DNA of 64,000 nucleotides from Flavobacteriaceae bacterium (GTDB lineage: Bacteria > Bacteroidota > Bacteroidia > Flavobacteriales > Flavobacteriaceae), in the NCBI GenBank assembly GCA_016780065.1, contig JADHML010000004.1:18017-82016 (forward strand), read 5' to 3'. The stretch's first letter is position 1, and every line of letters starts with the position of its first letter. This document shows, one piece after another, positions 21,401 to 29,253 of the stretch. The translations under genes were made by a program, and so were the position numbers. Under the pieces are notes generated by a model. That model was not told the origin of the DNA. It did not search any database and worked only from the letters and a program-made list of their open reading frames with translations.

Positions 21401-21902
21401 CAAAGCACTTCGCGATCATTATTATCAAGTGGTAGATGGCATTGGTGCTCATAAGACCCCTCAAGTATATGGGGCGTTTCCAACAGACCCATACTCTCAT
21501 ACACCTGCAGGAAGAGGGGCTCAACAGCCTGGCATGACAGGACAAGTCAAAGAGGATATCCTTTGCCGTTGGGGCGAGTTTGGGGTGTCTGCCCATGACG
21601 GATCTTTGCAGTTCGACCCGCAGATTGTTCGTGAGGATGAGTTTTTGAAGCAAGAAGAAGTTTTTGTTTACTATGACGTTCACAACAACAAACAATCGAT
21701 TGTAATTCCTTCGCAGGCACTTTGTTTTACATATTGCCAGATACCGGTTGTCTATCACAAAAACCATTCAAAAACAGGGATCGAATTGACATTTACTGAT
21801 GGTCAAAACCAGCTACTAGAAACTCATCAACTTACCGAAGCACATTCCGAAAAGGTATTCGATCGAGATGGACAAATCAAACAAATACAAGTTTATTTTT
21901 AA
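18465..21902 (+). CDS. GH149-type beta-1,3-glucan phosphorylase
   Basis: A 1145-residue cytoplasmic protein without signal peptide or membrane helix. Its size and layout, an N-terminal beta-sandwich (EGEWFYKISNVDNMPPFF) followed by a large (alpha/alpha)6-barrel region, match family GH149. Those enzymes reversibly phosphorolyse beta-1,3-oligoglucans to glucose-1-phosphate. The segment PEWNDANNALVGNGTS has Asp649 in a WND motif that resembles the general-acid region of the related GH94 phosphorylases. The arginine- and tryptophan-rich FSRRHGDPSRPWNWFSINTQ is also typical. It is embedded between GH-A and GH17 genes, and the next gene begins right at its stop. Phosphorolysis saves one ATP per glucose compared with hydrolysis plus kinase. 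Confidence 0.8.
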   Translation: MHIGQTERKVNSRQTDGDLVKIEGEWFYKISNVDNMPPFFMSVVSDANHWMFIASNGGLSAGRKDCNQSLFPYYTVDKITETSETTGSKTILRVEQGDKTFLWEPFSVYTNHLYDLETNLFKSEYGNTLIFEQINHDLNLSFRYQWSSSNKFGFVRQATLTNLGDHSRVIHVLDGIQNLVPYGVEADLQNSKSNLVDAYKKSELERDLGLGIYALSAIIVDRAEPSEALKATTVWSIGLEKPTYLLSSFQLEAFRRGQAVTEEWENKGEKGAYFVSDTLTLDTGAEKSWYVVAEVNQSMVGIRTLADAINSKNITEQLHADIKSGTDNLIQLCAASDGLQKTEDKRTIMRHFSNTLFNIMRGGIFDANYQIEKADFLEYLQKANKEAFAQHKQSLDQLDDIFDLGQLTETIKNIPSVAIQRLSTEYLPLKFSRRHGDPSRPWNWFSINTQNENDGSKILDYQGNWRDIFQNWEALAHAYPTFIEGMIFRFLNASTFDGYNPYRVTKDGFDWEIIEPHDPWSYIGYWGDHQIIYLLKFLEFSEKHHPGKIASFLQENRFVYAHVPYVIKSYEDIVADPKDTIIFDKPLHNQIDRQKSQLGADGALLKDPNGAVYHVNMLEKLLVMVLAKMSNFVPEAGIWLNTQRPEWNDANNALVGNGTSMVTLYYMRRFFKFFDNLIDSVAFDETSVSKELQMFFQQIAQNLLRFESLLSDQISDADRKTVVDALGQAGSQYRNQIYKNGFSAEGASISTSDLKEFVRVSLAFIDHSIAANKRNDGLYHAYNLIAFEENQEISIAYLSEMLEGQVAVLSSGYLSSEEALEVLDQMRASKLYRPDQNSYMLYPDKSLPRFFEKNNIPKTAVDGSRLLTQLLENNNNQIVQQDSSGAYHFNGNFTNANSLKEALGNLSDQYAAMVAEEQNQLMNLFEDLFDHKSFTGRSGTFFGFEGLGSIYWHMVSKLALAVQEALWSSIHDKSSEEITKALRDHYYQVVDGIGAHKTPQVYGAFPTDPYSHTPAGRGAQQPGMTGQVKEDILCRWGEFGVSAHDGSLQFDPQIVREDEFLKQEEVFVYYDVHNNKQSIVIPSQALCFTYCQIPVVYHKNHSKTGIELTFTDGQNQLLETHQLTEAHSEKVFDRDGQIKQIQVYF

Positions 21903-21903
21903 T

Positions 21904-23148
21904 ATGAAACCCCTCCTTAAATCTAGCGTACAAATTAATTTTCTTCTTATGCTAACAGCTTGTATCTCGGCTTGTACTACGACTGAATCAGATCCGACAG
22001 CGGCGGAGATACTAGGCAATCCCGACTATCAGGCCATTTCTTACGGAGGATATAGACAGTCCACTCGTGATTCAGTTCCTAGTGTGGATCAAATTAAGGA
22101 TGATATGCGCATTCTCTCTGCCATAGGGGTCAAGGTGTTGCGTACCTACAACACGGAGTTGGCACAATTGCCTCATTTGCTCGATGCCATCACAGAGATG
22201 AAACAAGAGGATCCTCATTTTGAAATGTATGTCATGGTAGGCGCATGGATCAATTGCAAGGATGCATGGACGGATAATCCTGACCATACACTAGGAGACG
22301 AGGCCTATAACGCAGCAGAAATACAACGGGCCGTAGCCTATGCCAAGCAGTACCCAGAGATTGTCAAATTCATTGCTGTGGGCAACGAGGCCATGGTACA
22401 CTGGGCATCGGGTTATTTCGTACCGCCTGGAGTGATACTTAAGTGGGTCAATCACCTTCAAGATTTGAAGAAACAAGGTGATTTACCAATGGATTTATGG
22501 GTTACTAGTTCGGACGACTTTGCGTCATGGGGTGGAGCTTCTTCAGTCTACCACACCGAAGACCTAAACCGTCTTATACATGCAGTAGATTTTATTTCGA
22601 TGCATACCTATCCCTTTCATAACTCTCATTACAATCCTGATTTTTGGTACAATAGAGAGCCAGAATGGTCGACGATCGAACAAATCGATTCTGCGATGGT
22701 TCGTGCAGCAGAGTTTGCCGCTGGTCAATACCAAGATGTCAAAAACTATATGTTGAGCATTGGAGCCAACAAACCCATTCATATAGGCGAAACAGGGTGG
22801 GCTACAAAGTCCAATGGTTTATATGGAGCAGAAGGGTCTCAAGCTGCGGACGAATATAAAGCCAAAAAATTTTACGATAACATACGCCAGTGGACAAACA
22901 CGAACGGAGTTTCCTGTTTTTACTTTGAAGCTTTTGACGAACAGTGGAAGGATGCTGAGAATTCCTTAGGCTCAGAGAATCATTTTGGACTGATCAATTT
23001 ACAGGGTCAAGCTAAATATGTGATTTGGGATTTGGTAGAGGCAGGGACTTTCGACGGGCTTATGCGTGATGGAAAGCCGATTACAAAAACGTTTGATGGC
23101 GACGAGACCAAGCTGTTATCCAATATAAATCCACCCCCAACCCTATAA
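21904..23148 (+). CDS. GH17 beta-1,3-glucanase lipoprotein
   Basis: The ATG at 21904 directly follows the phosphorylase stop and gives a 414-residue lipoprotein (signal MKPLLKSSVQINFLLMLTAC); an upstream in-frame start at 21868 lies within the previous gene and is rejected. The TIM barrel has both GH17 catalytic Glu: VGNEAMVHW (Glu162, acid/base) and HIGETGWATKSNG (Glu296, nucleophile). VLRTYNTE near residue 85 and FEAFDEQWK near 345 also fit the family. GH17 enzymes of marine flavobacteria act as exo- or endo-beta-1,3-glucanases on debranched laminarin oligosaccharides. As a lipoprotein it would work in the periplasm or outer membrane beside the GH3. Confidence 0.9.
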   Translation: MKPLLKSSVQINFLLMLTACISACTTTESDPTAAEILGNPDYQAISYGGYRQSTRDSVPSVDQIKDDMRILSAIGVKVLRTYNTELAQLPHLLDAITEMKQEDPHFEMYVMVGAWINCKDAWTDNPDHTLGDEAYNAAEIQRAVAYAKQYPEIVKFIAVGNEAMVHWASGYFVPPGVILKWVNHLQDLKKQGDLPMDLWVTSSDDFASWGGASSVYHTEDLNRLIHAVDFISMHTYPFHNSHYNPDFWYNREPEWSTIEQIDSAMVRAAEFAAGQYQDVKNYMLSIGANKPIHIGETGWATKSNGLYGAEGSQAADEYKAKKFYDNIRQWTNTNGVSCFYFEAFDEQWKDAENSLGSENHFGLINLQGQAKYVIWDLVEAGTFDGLMRDGKPITKTFDGDETKLLSNINPPPTL

Positions 23149-23151
23149 AAA

Positions 23152-25413
23152 ATGCGTTTCACCCAATTAAAACTAAGTCTTTTGAGTTTGCTTTTATTTT
23201 CTTGCGCCAATGAGTCTGCCGAAGAGAGCAAAATCAATGCGATATTGTCTCAAATGACTTTAGAGGAAAAAGCGGGTCAAATGCTCAACCTCGGTTTGCC
23301 AAGTGTGTTGACTGGAGACTATTGGGATGAACGTGAAGAGGTGGTGTTTGACAGTGTACGTTTCAAAAAGTACATTGAAAAACTCAATGTTGGGTCTATC
23401 CACAACACGCCTCACCCTCATTTTCTTCCAGACGCCGATACATGGCACTACATTATCAAAACCATTCAAGAGGCCTCACTCAAAAACACTCGTTTGGGGA
23501 TTCCGGTAGTATACGGGATTGATAACATACATGGTGCAAATTATGTCAAAGAATCCGTGATGTTTCCTCACCAAATCGGTTTGGCCGCATCGCGCAATAC
23601 GGACTTAGTTGCTAGAACTGCCGAAATTACCTCTTATGAATCACGCGCAGCCTCCATGCCTTGGACCTATAATCCCAATGCGGATGTGTCTTTTAGCCCA
23701 CTTTGGGGTCGTATTGCAGAAAGCTTTGGAGAAGATCCATATGTAGTATCTCAAATGACCAATGCTTACATTAGAGGTTCACAAGGCAGCACACTTTCCG
23801 ACTCCACTCGTACAGCGGTTTGTGTAAAACACTATTTGGGCTATGGAGCAGGTTCGAACGGAAAAGACCGTGCGAACGCGATCATTCCCGAAGGTATGTT
23901 GCGACAGTACTTTATACCACCATTTGAAGAGGCTGTCAAATCTGGGGCCATGAGCGTTATGGTTAGCTCCAACTCTGTCAATGGAGTCCCATGCCACGCG
24001 AATAGCTATTATATCAATGACATACTAAAAGGAGAATTGGGCTTTGAAGGCGTTGTTTTGTCTGATTTTAGTGATGTTGAATTTCTCGTAGAAGCCCACG
24101 AAGTAGTGGACAACAAAAAAGAAGCTACATGGATGGCAGTCAATGCAGGGTTGGACATGCTGATGAATCCTTATGACGCAGATGTTGTTGACTATATAGT
24201 AGAAGGTGTAGAATCAGGCACCATTACAAAAGAAAGAATCGACGATGCTGTTCGAAGAGTTTTGCGACTGAAGTTTCGCTTAAACCTTTTTGAAAAACCA
24301 TATAACGACCCTACGAATTTTCCTAACCTCGGTAGTGATGCGCATGTAGAGGTCAACTACCAAGCGGCATCAGAATCCCTGACCTTGTTGAAAAATGAAG
24401 GTGTTTTGCCTTTAAAAGCCGGGAAAAAGATATTGGTCACTGGGTATGCTGCCAACTCTATCAACGTACTCAACGGTGCATGGTCACGCACTTTCTTAGG
24501 GCAAATGACACAGTTTAATGACCCTACCAAAGCCACTATTTTTGAGGCCATCAAGCAAACCAACGGAACAAAAAACACCTTGTTTGGTCAAGGAACGGAT
24601 TATCTCACTGATGTCAACATAGATCAGGTGGTCAAAAGAGCCAAATATGCAGACCAGATTGTGGTGTGTGTAGGGGAGTTGCCAGCGACTGAAAAACCTT
24701 CAGACGTAAATGAACTAGACTTACCGCAAGCCCAACAAGATTTGATTAAAAGACTTAGCGCCTTAGGCAAACCGATTGTTTTGGTCATGGTGCAGGGACG
24801 TCCTCGAATCATTCGTCAGATTGAACCCTTGGTAGATGCCATTCTCATGGCGTACCTTCCTGGGCAAGAGGGGGGAAGAGCCATTGCGGATGCACTCTTT
24901 GGCAAAACCAATCCCAGCGGTAAATTGCCCTACACTTATCCAAAATTTACTGGAAACATATTGCCTTACTATCACAAGAAAACGGACGCACGTGATGTCG
25001 ATTGGGGTTACAATGGTTTTTATCCTCAGTATCCCTTTGGACATGGTCTGTCTTACACCACTTTTTCATTGTCTAACATGCAGTTAGACACAGACACCAT
25101 CCAAGGAGATGGAGCTCTTAGACTACAAGCAACGTTGACCAACACAGGCAGTCGGAAAGGCAAAACAGCAGTAGCGTTGTATGTCAAAGACCTGATTGCA
25201 TCTGTGGCACCAGATGTTAATAAACTGATTGCTTTTCAAAAACACGAGCTAGAGCCAGGCGAGCAAAAAACCATTTTATTCGAAGTTGCTGCCAAAGACC
25301 TCAAGTTTATCGACGCCAAAAACCAATGGGTCGTAGAGCCTGGAGCATTTACATTATCACTGAGTATTGATCCTGACAAACCCCTAAAAAAAGATATTTT
25401 CTACAAGAACTAA
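23152..25413 (+). CDS. GH3 beta-glucosidase lipoprotein
   Basis: A 753-residue exo-acting beta-glucosidase with a lipobox (LLFSCAN, Cys18). The N-terminal TIM barrel has the KHYLGYG region and the nucleophile in VVLSDFSDVEF (Asp305). The C-terminal alpha/beta sandwich and fibronectin-like domain (ending about 735) complete the family layout. Starting 3 bases after the GH17 stop, it is tightly coupled. In laminarin systems GH3 removes terminal beta-1,3- and beta-1,6-linked glucose, including the side branches that block GH17. The glucose produced would enter through the sugar porter upstream. Confidence 0.93.
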   Translation: MRFTQLKLSLLSLLLFSCANESAEESKINAILSQMTLEEKAGQMLNLGLPSVLTGDYWDEREEVVFDSVRFKKYIEKLNVGSIHNTPHPHFLPDADTWHYIIKTIQEASLKNTRLGIPVVYGIDNIHGANYVKESVMFPHQIGLAASRNTDLVARTAEITSYESRAASMPWTYNPNADVSFSPLWGRIAESFGEDPYVVSQMTNAYIRGSQGSTLSDSTRTAVCVKHYLGYGAGSNGKDRANAIIPEGMLRQYFIPPFEEAVKSGAMSVMVSSNSVNGVPCHANSYYINDILKGELGFEGVVLSDFSDVEFLVEAHEVVDNKKEATWMAVNAGLDMLMNPYDADVVDYIVEGVESGTITKERIDDAVRRVLRLKFRLNLFEKPYNDPTNFPNLGSDAHVEVNYQAASESLTLLKNEGVLPLKAGKKILVTGYAANSINVLNGAWSRTFLGQMTQFNDPTKATIFEAIKQTNGTKNTLFGQGTDYLTDVNIDQVVKRAKYADQIVVCVGELPATEKPSDVNELDLPQAQQDLIKRLSALGKPIVLVMVQGRPRIIRQIEPLVDAILMAYLPGQEGGRAIADALFGKTNPSGKLPYTYPKFTGNILPYYHKKTDARDVDWGYNGFYPQYPFGHGLSYTTFSLSNMQLDTDTIQGDGALRLQATLTNTGSRKGKTAVALYVKDLIASVAPDVNKLIAFQKHELEPGEQKTILFEVAAKDLKFIDAKNQWVVEPGAFTLSLSIDPDKPLKKDIFYKN

Positions 25414-25496
25414 AAACTAATTAAAACCAAAAGATTTTGAAAAAAACAGTCGCCAACACAGTCCCCTTGAGCAAGAAAATTTTCTTTTGACTTGGA

Positions 25497-26855
25497 ATGC
25501 TTGCCATGCAAATGTTCCCGGCCGCGCTTGGGGTATTCATGGTCGTTTTGATTCAAGACTTTGGTTTTGATCCACTGATGTGGGGGTTGATTTTCTTTTT
25601 GCCTAGGGTGATCGATGCAGTGACAGACCCTGTGATGGGTTTTATCTCTGACAACACCAAATCCAAATGGGGTAGAAGAAGACAATATATTTTTGTGGGA
25701 GCGCTTATTATGGGGGCTTCTTTTATAGCGATGTGGCAAATCTATCCTGAGAACGAACTGAACTATAACTTTTGGTACTTTTTACTGCTTTCTGTTTTGT
25801 TTTATTTGGGACTCACTATTTTCAGTGTGCCTTATGTGGCTCTGGGATACGAAATGAGTACCGACTTTCACGAACGCACCCGAATCATGGCAGTGGCACA
25901 GTGGATCAGTCAGTGGGCATGGGTAATCGTTCCATGGTTTTGGATCATCATATATGACGACAGTTGGTTTAGCTCTCCAGAATCAGGAACCCGAACGCTC
26001 GCCATCTATGTGAGTGTATTCTGTACGCTTTTGGCTTTGGTGCCTGCACTCTTTATCAAAGGAAAATCGTCATTGAATGATGACACCTTGGTTTCTATTA
26101 CATTCAATAACATAAAAAACAATTTATCGACTTTGGTCAAAGGATTTAAGGACGCTGCTAACAACAGGCCTTTTGTACGCCTTTGTGCCGCTACGTTTTT
26201 TATTTTCAATTCTTTCCAGACCATTGCAGCATTTTCTTTTTTCATTATAGTCTACTATTTATTCCAAGGTGATGCAAATGCTGCTGGTGTGTGGCCTACA
26301 CTACATGGTTCAGTAGGAGCTTTGTTAACCACTTTTTTAGTCATTCCGATTGTCACCAAAATGTCTGAGCGTTTGGGGAAGAAAAAAACATTTATGATTT
26401 CACAGGCCATTTCCTTACTGGGGTATGTTTTGTTTTGGTTCTTATTTATCCCTGGCAAGCCCTACGCCTTCTTGTTTGCTCTTCCTTTATTTTCGTTTGG
26501 AATAGGTGGCTTATTTACTCTTATGATGAGCATGACTGCAGATACTTGTGATTTGGACGAACTCAATAACGGACTGCCTAGAAAAGAAGCCACATTTGGG
26601 GCTTTGTATTGGTGGATGGTCAAGTTTGGCACTGCACTGGCAGGTTTATTTAGCGGGATCATCATGAGTGCTGTAGGATTCGATACATCCTTACCCGAGC
26701 AAACAGATACTGCCATGACGGGACTTCGTATTTTTTACACCGTACTTCCTGTGATAGGAACTTGCATTGCGATCTATGTGATGAAAAATTATGAAATAAA
26801 CGAATCGAGCGCTAAAGAAGTCAGTGAGATTCTTGCAAAACGTAACAATAAATAA
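25497..26855 (+). CDS. GPH-family sugar:cation symporter, N-terminus interrupted by in-frame TGA
   Basis: From the ATG at 25497 the protein has 452 residues and about 12 membrane helices. GPH-family patterns seen are DAVTDPVMGFISDNT, SKWGRRRQYIF, TIFSVPYVALGYEMS and TADTCDLDELN. The frame continues upstream to a TTG at 25437, coding a plausible start (MKKTVANTVPLSKKIFF) that is broken by TGA at 25488-25490. The TGA stands where the family has Gly (FG-x-GMLA), a single GGA to TGA change. Translation could restart at 25497 and still keep helix 1. The gene lies between GH3 and the two signal-less GH17 genes, so it probably imports beta-1,3-oligoglucans. Whether it is functional, a pseudogene or a sequence error is open. 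Confidence 0.8.
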   Translation: MLAMQMFPAALGVFMVVLIQDFGFDPLMWGLIFFLPRVIDAVTDPVMGFISDNTKSKWGRRRQYIFVGALIMGASFIAMWQIYPENELNYNFWYFLLLSVLFYLGLTIFSVPYVALGYEMSTDFHERTRIMAVAQWISQWAWVIVPWFWIIIYDDSWFSSPESGTRTLAIYVSVFCTLLALVPALFIKGKSSLNDDTLVSITFNNIKNNLSTLVKGFKDAANNRPFVRLCAATFFIFNSFQTIAAFSFFIIVYYLFQGDANAAGVWPTLHGSVGALLTTFLVIPIVTKMSERLGKKKTFMISQAISLLGYVLFWFLFIPGKPYAFLFALPLFSFGIGGLFTLMMSMTADTCDLDELNNGLPRKEATFGALYWWMVKFGTALAGLFSGIIMSAVGFDTSLPEQTDTAMTGLRIFYTVLPVIGTCIAIYVMKNYEINESSAKEVSEILAKRNNK

Positions 26856-26863
26856 ACATTTCC

Positions 26864-27754
26864 ATGTCTTATAGAAAAGAAAAACATTTGTCTCTTGCCG
26901 GGTTTTCACAATCCAAACACAACCAAGAAACACTACAAGAAATTTCGGGGACGTTATTAAAGTCCAAAATGCACGGAATTTGCTTTAGCCCCTACGATCA
27001 AGGACAAAACCCAGGAGACGAATTGAGTGAGGCTCAAATACGTCGTAAATTGGAGTGTATTGCTCCATATACCCAATGGATTCGCACATTCTCTTGTACG
27101 GAGGGCAACGAGCAAATCCCCGTTTTAGCCAAATCATATGGGCTCAAAACCTTAGTAGGTGCCTGGTTAAGCGATGATTTAGAGCAAAACGAGAAAGAGT
27201 TAGAAGGGCTCATTAAGTTGTGCCGTGAAGGTCATGTCGATATTGCCGCTGTAGGTAACGAGGTAATGTATAGAAAAGAGCTCAGCGAGCAGCAACTCAT
27301 TGACTATATACTTCGCTTTAAAGAAGCGGTTCCCAACATAGAGGTAGGTTATGTAGATGCTTACTATGAATTTTCAAGCAGACCCAAAATCACGGAAGCA
27401 TGCGATGTGATTCTAGCCAATTGCTACCCATACTGGGAGGCTTGCCACATTGATTATTCACTCGTCTATATGAAGCAGATGTATCACCATGCTAAAGATG
27501 TTGGTGGAGGTAAAAAAGTAATCATTACCGAAACAGGATGGCCCAGCCAAGGAACGAGCCTTGGAGGCGCACAACCCTCTTACGAAAATGCACTTCAATA
27601 TTATATCAATGCACAGCTTTGGTCAAAAGAAGACAACATCGAAATGTTTTATTTCTCTGCCTTTGACGAGCCCTGGAAAGTAGGTGCTGAAGGAGACGTA
27701 GGAGCTTATTGGGGCCTCTGGGACAAAGACGAAAAACTGAAGTTTAACGCCTGA
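26864..27754 (+). CDS. Signal-less GH17 beta-1,3-glucanase
   Basis: A 296-residue GH17 domain with no signal peptide, lipobox or membrane segment. Catalytic Glu133 (AAVGNEVMYR) and Glu223 (IITETGWPSQG) are both present, and FYFSAFDEPWK near the C-terminus is characteristic. It begins 8 bases after the GPH transporter gene. The lack of an export signal suggests a cytoplasmic enzyme working on imported beta-1,3-oligoglucans alongside the GH149 phosphorylase. That location is an inference from the N-terminal sequence and order of genes. Confidence 0.88.
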   Translation: MSYRKEKHLSLAGFSQSKHNQETLQEISGTLLKSKMHGICFSPYDQGQNPGDELSEAQIRRKLECIAPYTQWIRTFSCTEGNEQIPVLAKSYGLKTLVGAWLSDDLEQNEKELEGLIKLCREGHVDIAAVGNEVMYRKELSEQQLIDYILRFKEAVPNIEVGYVDAYYEFSSRPKITEACDVILANCYPYWEACHIDYSLVYMKQMYHHAKDVGGGKKVIITETGWPSQGTSLGGAQPSYENALQYYINAQLWSKEDNIEMFYFSAFDEPWKVGAEGDVGAYWGLWDKDEKLKFNA

Positions 27755-27778
27755 TCCGGCTCATAAGATCTATCGTTC

Positions 27779-28726
27779 ATGGATTACACCAAGGTACTTT
27801 CAATCCCCAAAGGCATGGCCATATGCTATTCCGGGTTTAGAGAGGGTCAAAGACCCGGTGCGGAGTATCCTGAGCGAGCACAAATCGAAGAAGATCTTCA
27901 CATCGTAAAGAATCATTGGGCTTACATTAGGCTTTACAGTTGTGATCCACACGCCAAGACCGTACTCGAGGTGATTAGAGATGAAAAACTTCCTCTGAAA
28001 GTCATGTTGGGCGCCTATTTAGAGGGTGAAGTTTCCAACCCCCATTGTCCGTGGGGTGGAACGTTTAGCGATGAACAAATTGCCAAAAACAAAAAAATCA
28101 ATCAACAACAAGTGGATACGCTCATTCGTTGGGCCAATCAGTATCAAGAGGTCATTTTTTCATTGGCTGTGGGTAATGAGTCGTGTGTCGACTGGTCAGG
28201 AAACATGGTCTCTGTAGATGCCATGATTGACTATGTAAATCAAGTAAAAGCAGTTACTAAACAACCCATTACATTCTGCGAAAATTACGCTCCTTGGTTA
28301 GATAAGCTGGCTCCCTTGGTTGAAGTGTTAGACTTTATATCGATTCACACCTACCCTCTCTGGGAAAACATTAGTATCGATCATGCTTTGGCACATACCA
28401 AAAGCAATTACCAGCAGGTGTCTGAGCGGTATCCTGAGAAGCTGGTTGTGATCACAGAAGCCGGTTGGGCCACCAAAGCCAATGGCCGTGGTTTTCCCCA
28501 AGCCCATGCCAATGTGGTTTTTCAAAAGATGTATTACGACGCGCTCTGCCGATGGACCGACGAAAACAATATCCTCACCTTTGTGTTTGAAGCTTTCGAC
28601 GAACCATGGAAAGGCTCTTCGGACCCTAATGAACCCGAAAAGCATTGGGGGTTGTTTTATGAAGATCGTACACCCAAAATGGCTCTTGAAGCTTTTCCTG
28701 GCTATAAAACCAACGTGCATTCCTGA
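27779..28726 (+). CDS. Second signal-less GH17 beta-1,3-glucanase
   Basis: A 315-residue GH17 protein without an export signal. Catalytic residues are Glu134 (LAVGNESCVDW) and Glu227 (VITEAGWATKANG), and FVFEAFDEPWKG is the C-terminal family pattern. It is more like the lipoprotein GH17 (WATKSNG) in its nucleophile region than like its immediate neighbour (WPSQG), so the tandem pair is not a recent duplication. It starts 24 bases after the other GH17 and ends the plus-strand locus. A cytoplasmic role, or transglycosylation feeding the phosphorylase, is possible; neither is shown. Confidence 0.88.
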   Translation: MDYTKVLSIPKGMAICYSGFREGQRPGAEYPERAQIEEDLHIVKNHWAYIRLYSCDPHAKTVLEVIRDEKLPLKVMLGAYLEGEVSNPHCPWGGTFSDEQIAKNKKINQQQVDTLIRWANQYQEVIFSLAVGNESCVDWSGNMVSVDAMIDYVNQVKAVTKQPITFCENYAPWLDKLAPLVEVLDFISIHTYPLWENISIDHALAHTKSNYQQVSERYPEKLVVITEAGWATKANGRGFPQAHANVVFQKMYYDALCRWTDENNILTFVFEAFDEPWKGSSDPNEPEKHWGLFYEDRTPKMALEAFPGYKTNVHS

Positions 28727-28757
28727 TTGACTTGTTGACAGAATCTCTTTCTTTCGA

Positions 28758-28787
28758 TTGAAGAATTGTATTTAGGCCGTATCTTCG
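28758..28787 (+). promoter_or_regulatory. Candidate promoter of the small lipoprotein gene
   Basis: TTG at 28758-28760, a 19-base spacer and TATCTTCG at 28780-28787 (7 of 8 to TAnnTTTG). The GTG start follows only 4 bases later, so transcripts would be nearly or fully leaderless. Confidence 0.45.
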
Positions 28788-28791
28788 CTTT

Positions 28792-29253
28792 GTGAAAGCT
28801 TGGTTCTTTTTGTTTTTTCTTATGTGCATGGCTTGTACCCAAAATGCACCTTCGGCGCCTGAAAACTCTGTGATTGGTGATGGGGAAAACATGTTTTTCA
28901 CTACGCCTCCCGACCTGACCCCTATTACGGTTGATGAAAATCAAGTTTTTGCGCCTCTATTCGCACAACTATCTGATTTGCCAAAAATTCCCTATAAAAA
29001 TCTAAGCGTGCAACTACAGGCCATTGGTCAGGAAGCCGATAAAATCAAACCGAGAGACTTTCCAAATGCACTTCAAATTCCACAACTGATTGGTAGGTAC
29101 AAAGTCTTTCGTACACGGATTGGAATCGTACGATTTTCAGACCCCTCACAATACACACAATCTAAATTCTCCGAAGCTATGAACGAGGTGGTCGTAGCAT
29201 GGAATACCTTTGCCAGACATTACAATCGGGTGGCTACTCAGCCCAGTCTTTAA
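28792..29253 (+). CDS. Small lipoprotein of unknown function
   Basis: A 153-residue protein from a GTG start, with a signal peptide and lipobox (MCMACTQ, Cys15). The mature part has no domain I recognise; it is mostly helical with a DLPKIPYKNLSVQLQAIGQE stretch. The last 20 bases overlap the 3' end of the convergent SDR-like gene. It lies just beyond the laminarin locus but has its own promoter candidate, so no functional link is claimed. Confidence 0.6.
   Translation: MKAWFFLFFLMCMACTQNAPSAPENSVIGDGENMFFTTPPDLTPITVDENQVFAPLFAQLSDLPKIPYKNLSVQLQAIGQEADKIKPRDFPNALQIPQLIGRYKVFRTRIGIVRFSDPSQYTQSKFSEAMNEVVVAWNTFARHYNRVATQPSL

Noticed and set aside
26864..28726. Recent tandem duplication of GH17
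   Set aside because: The two proteins differ widely in sequence and in the nucleophile loop, so they are separate lineages rather than a fresh copy.
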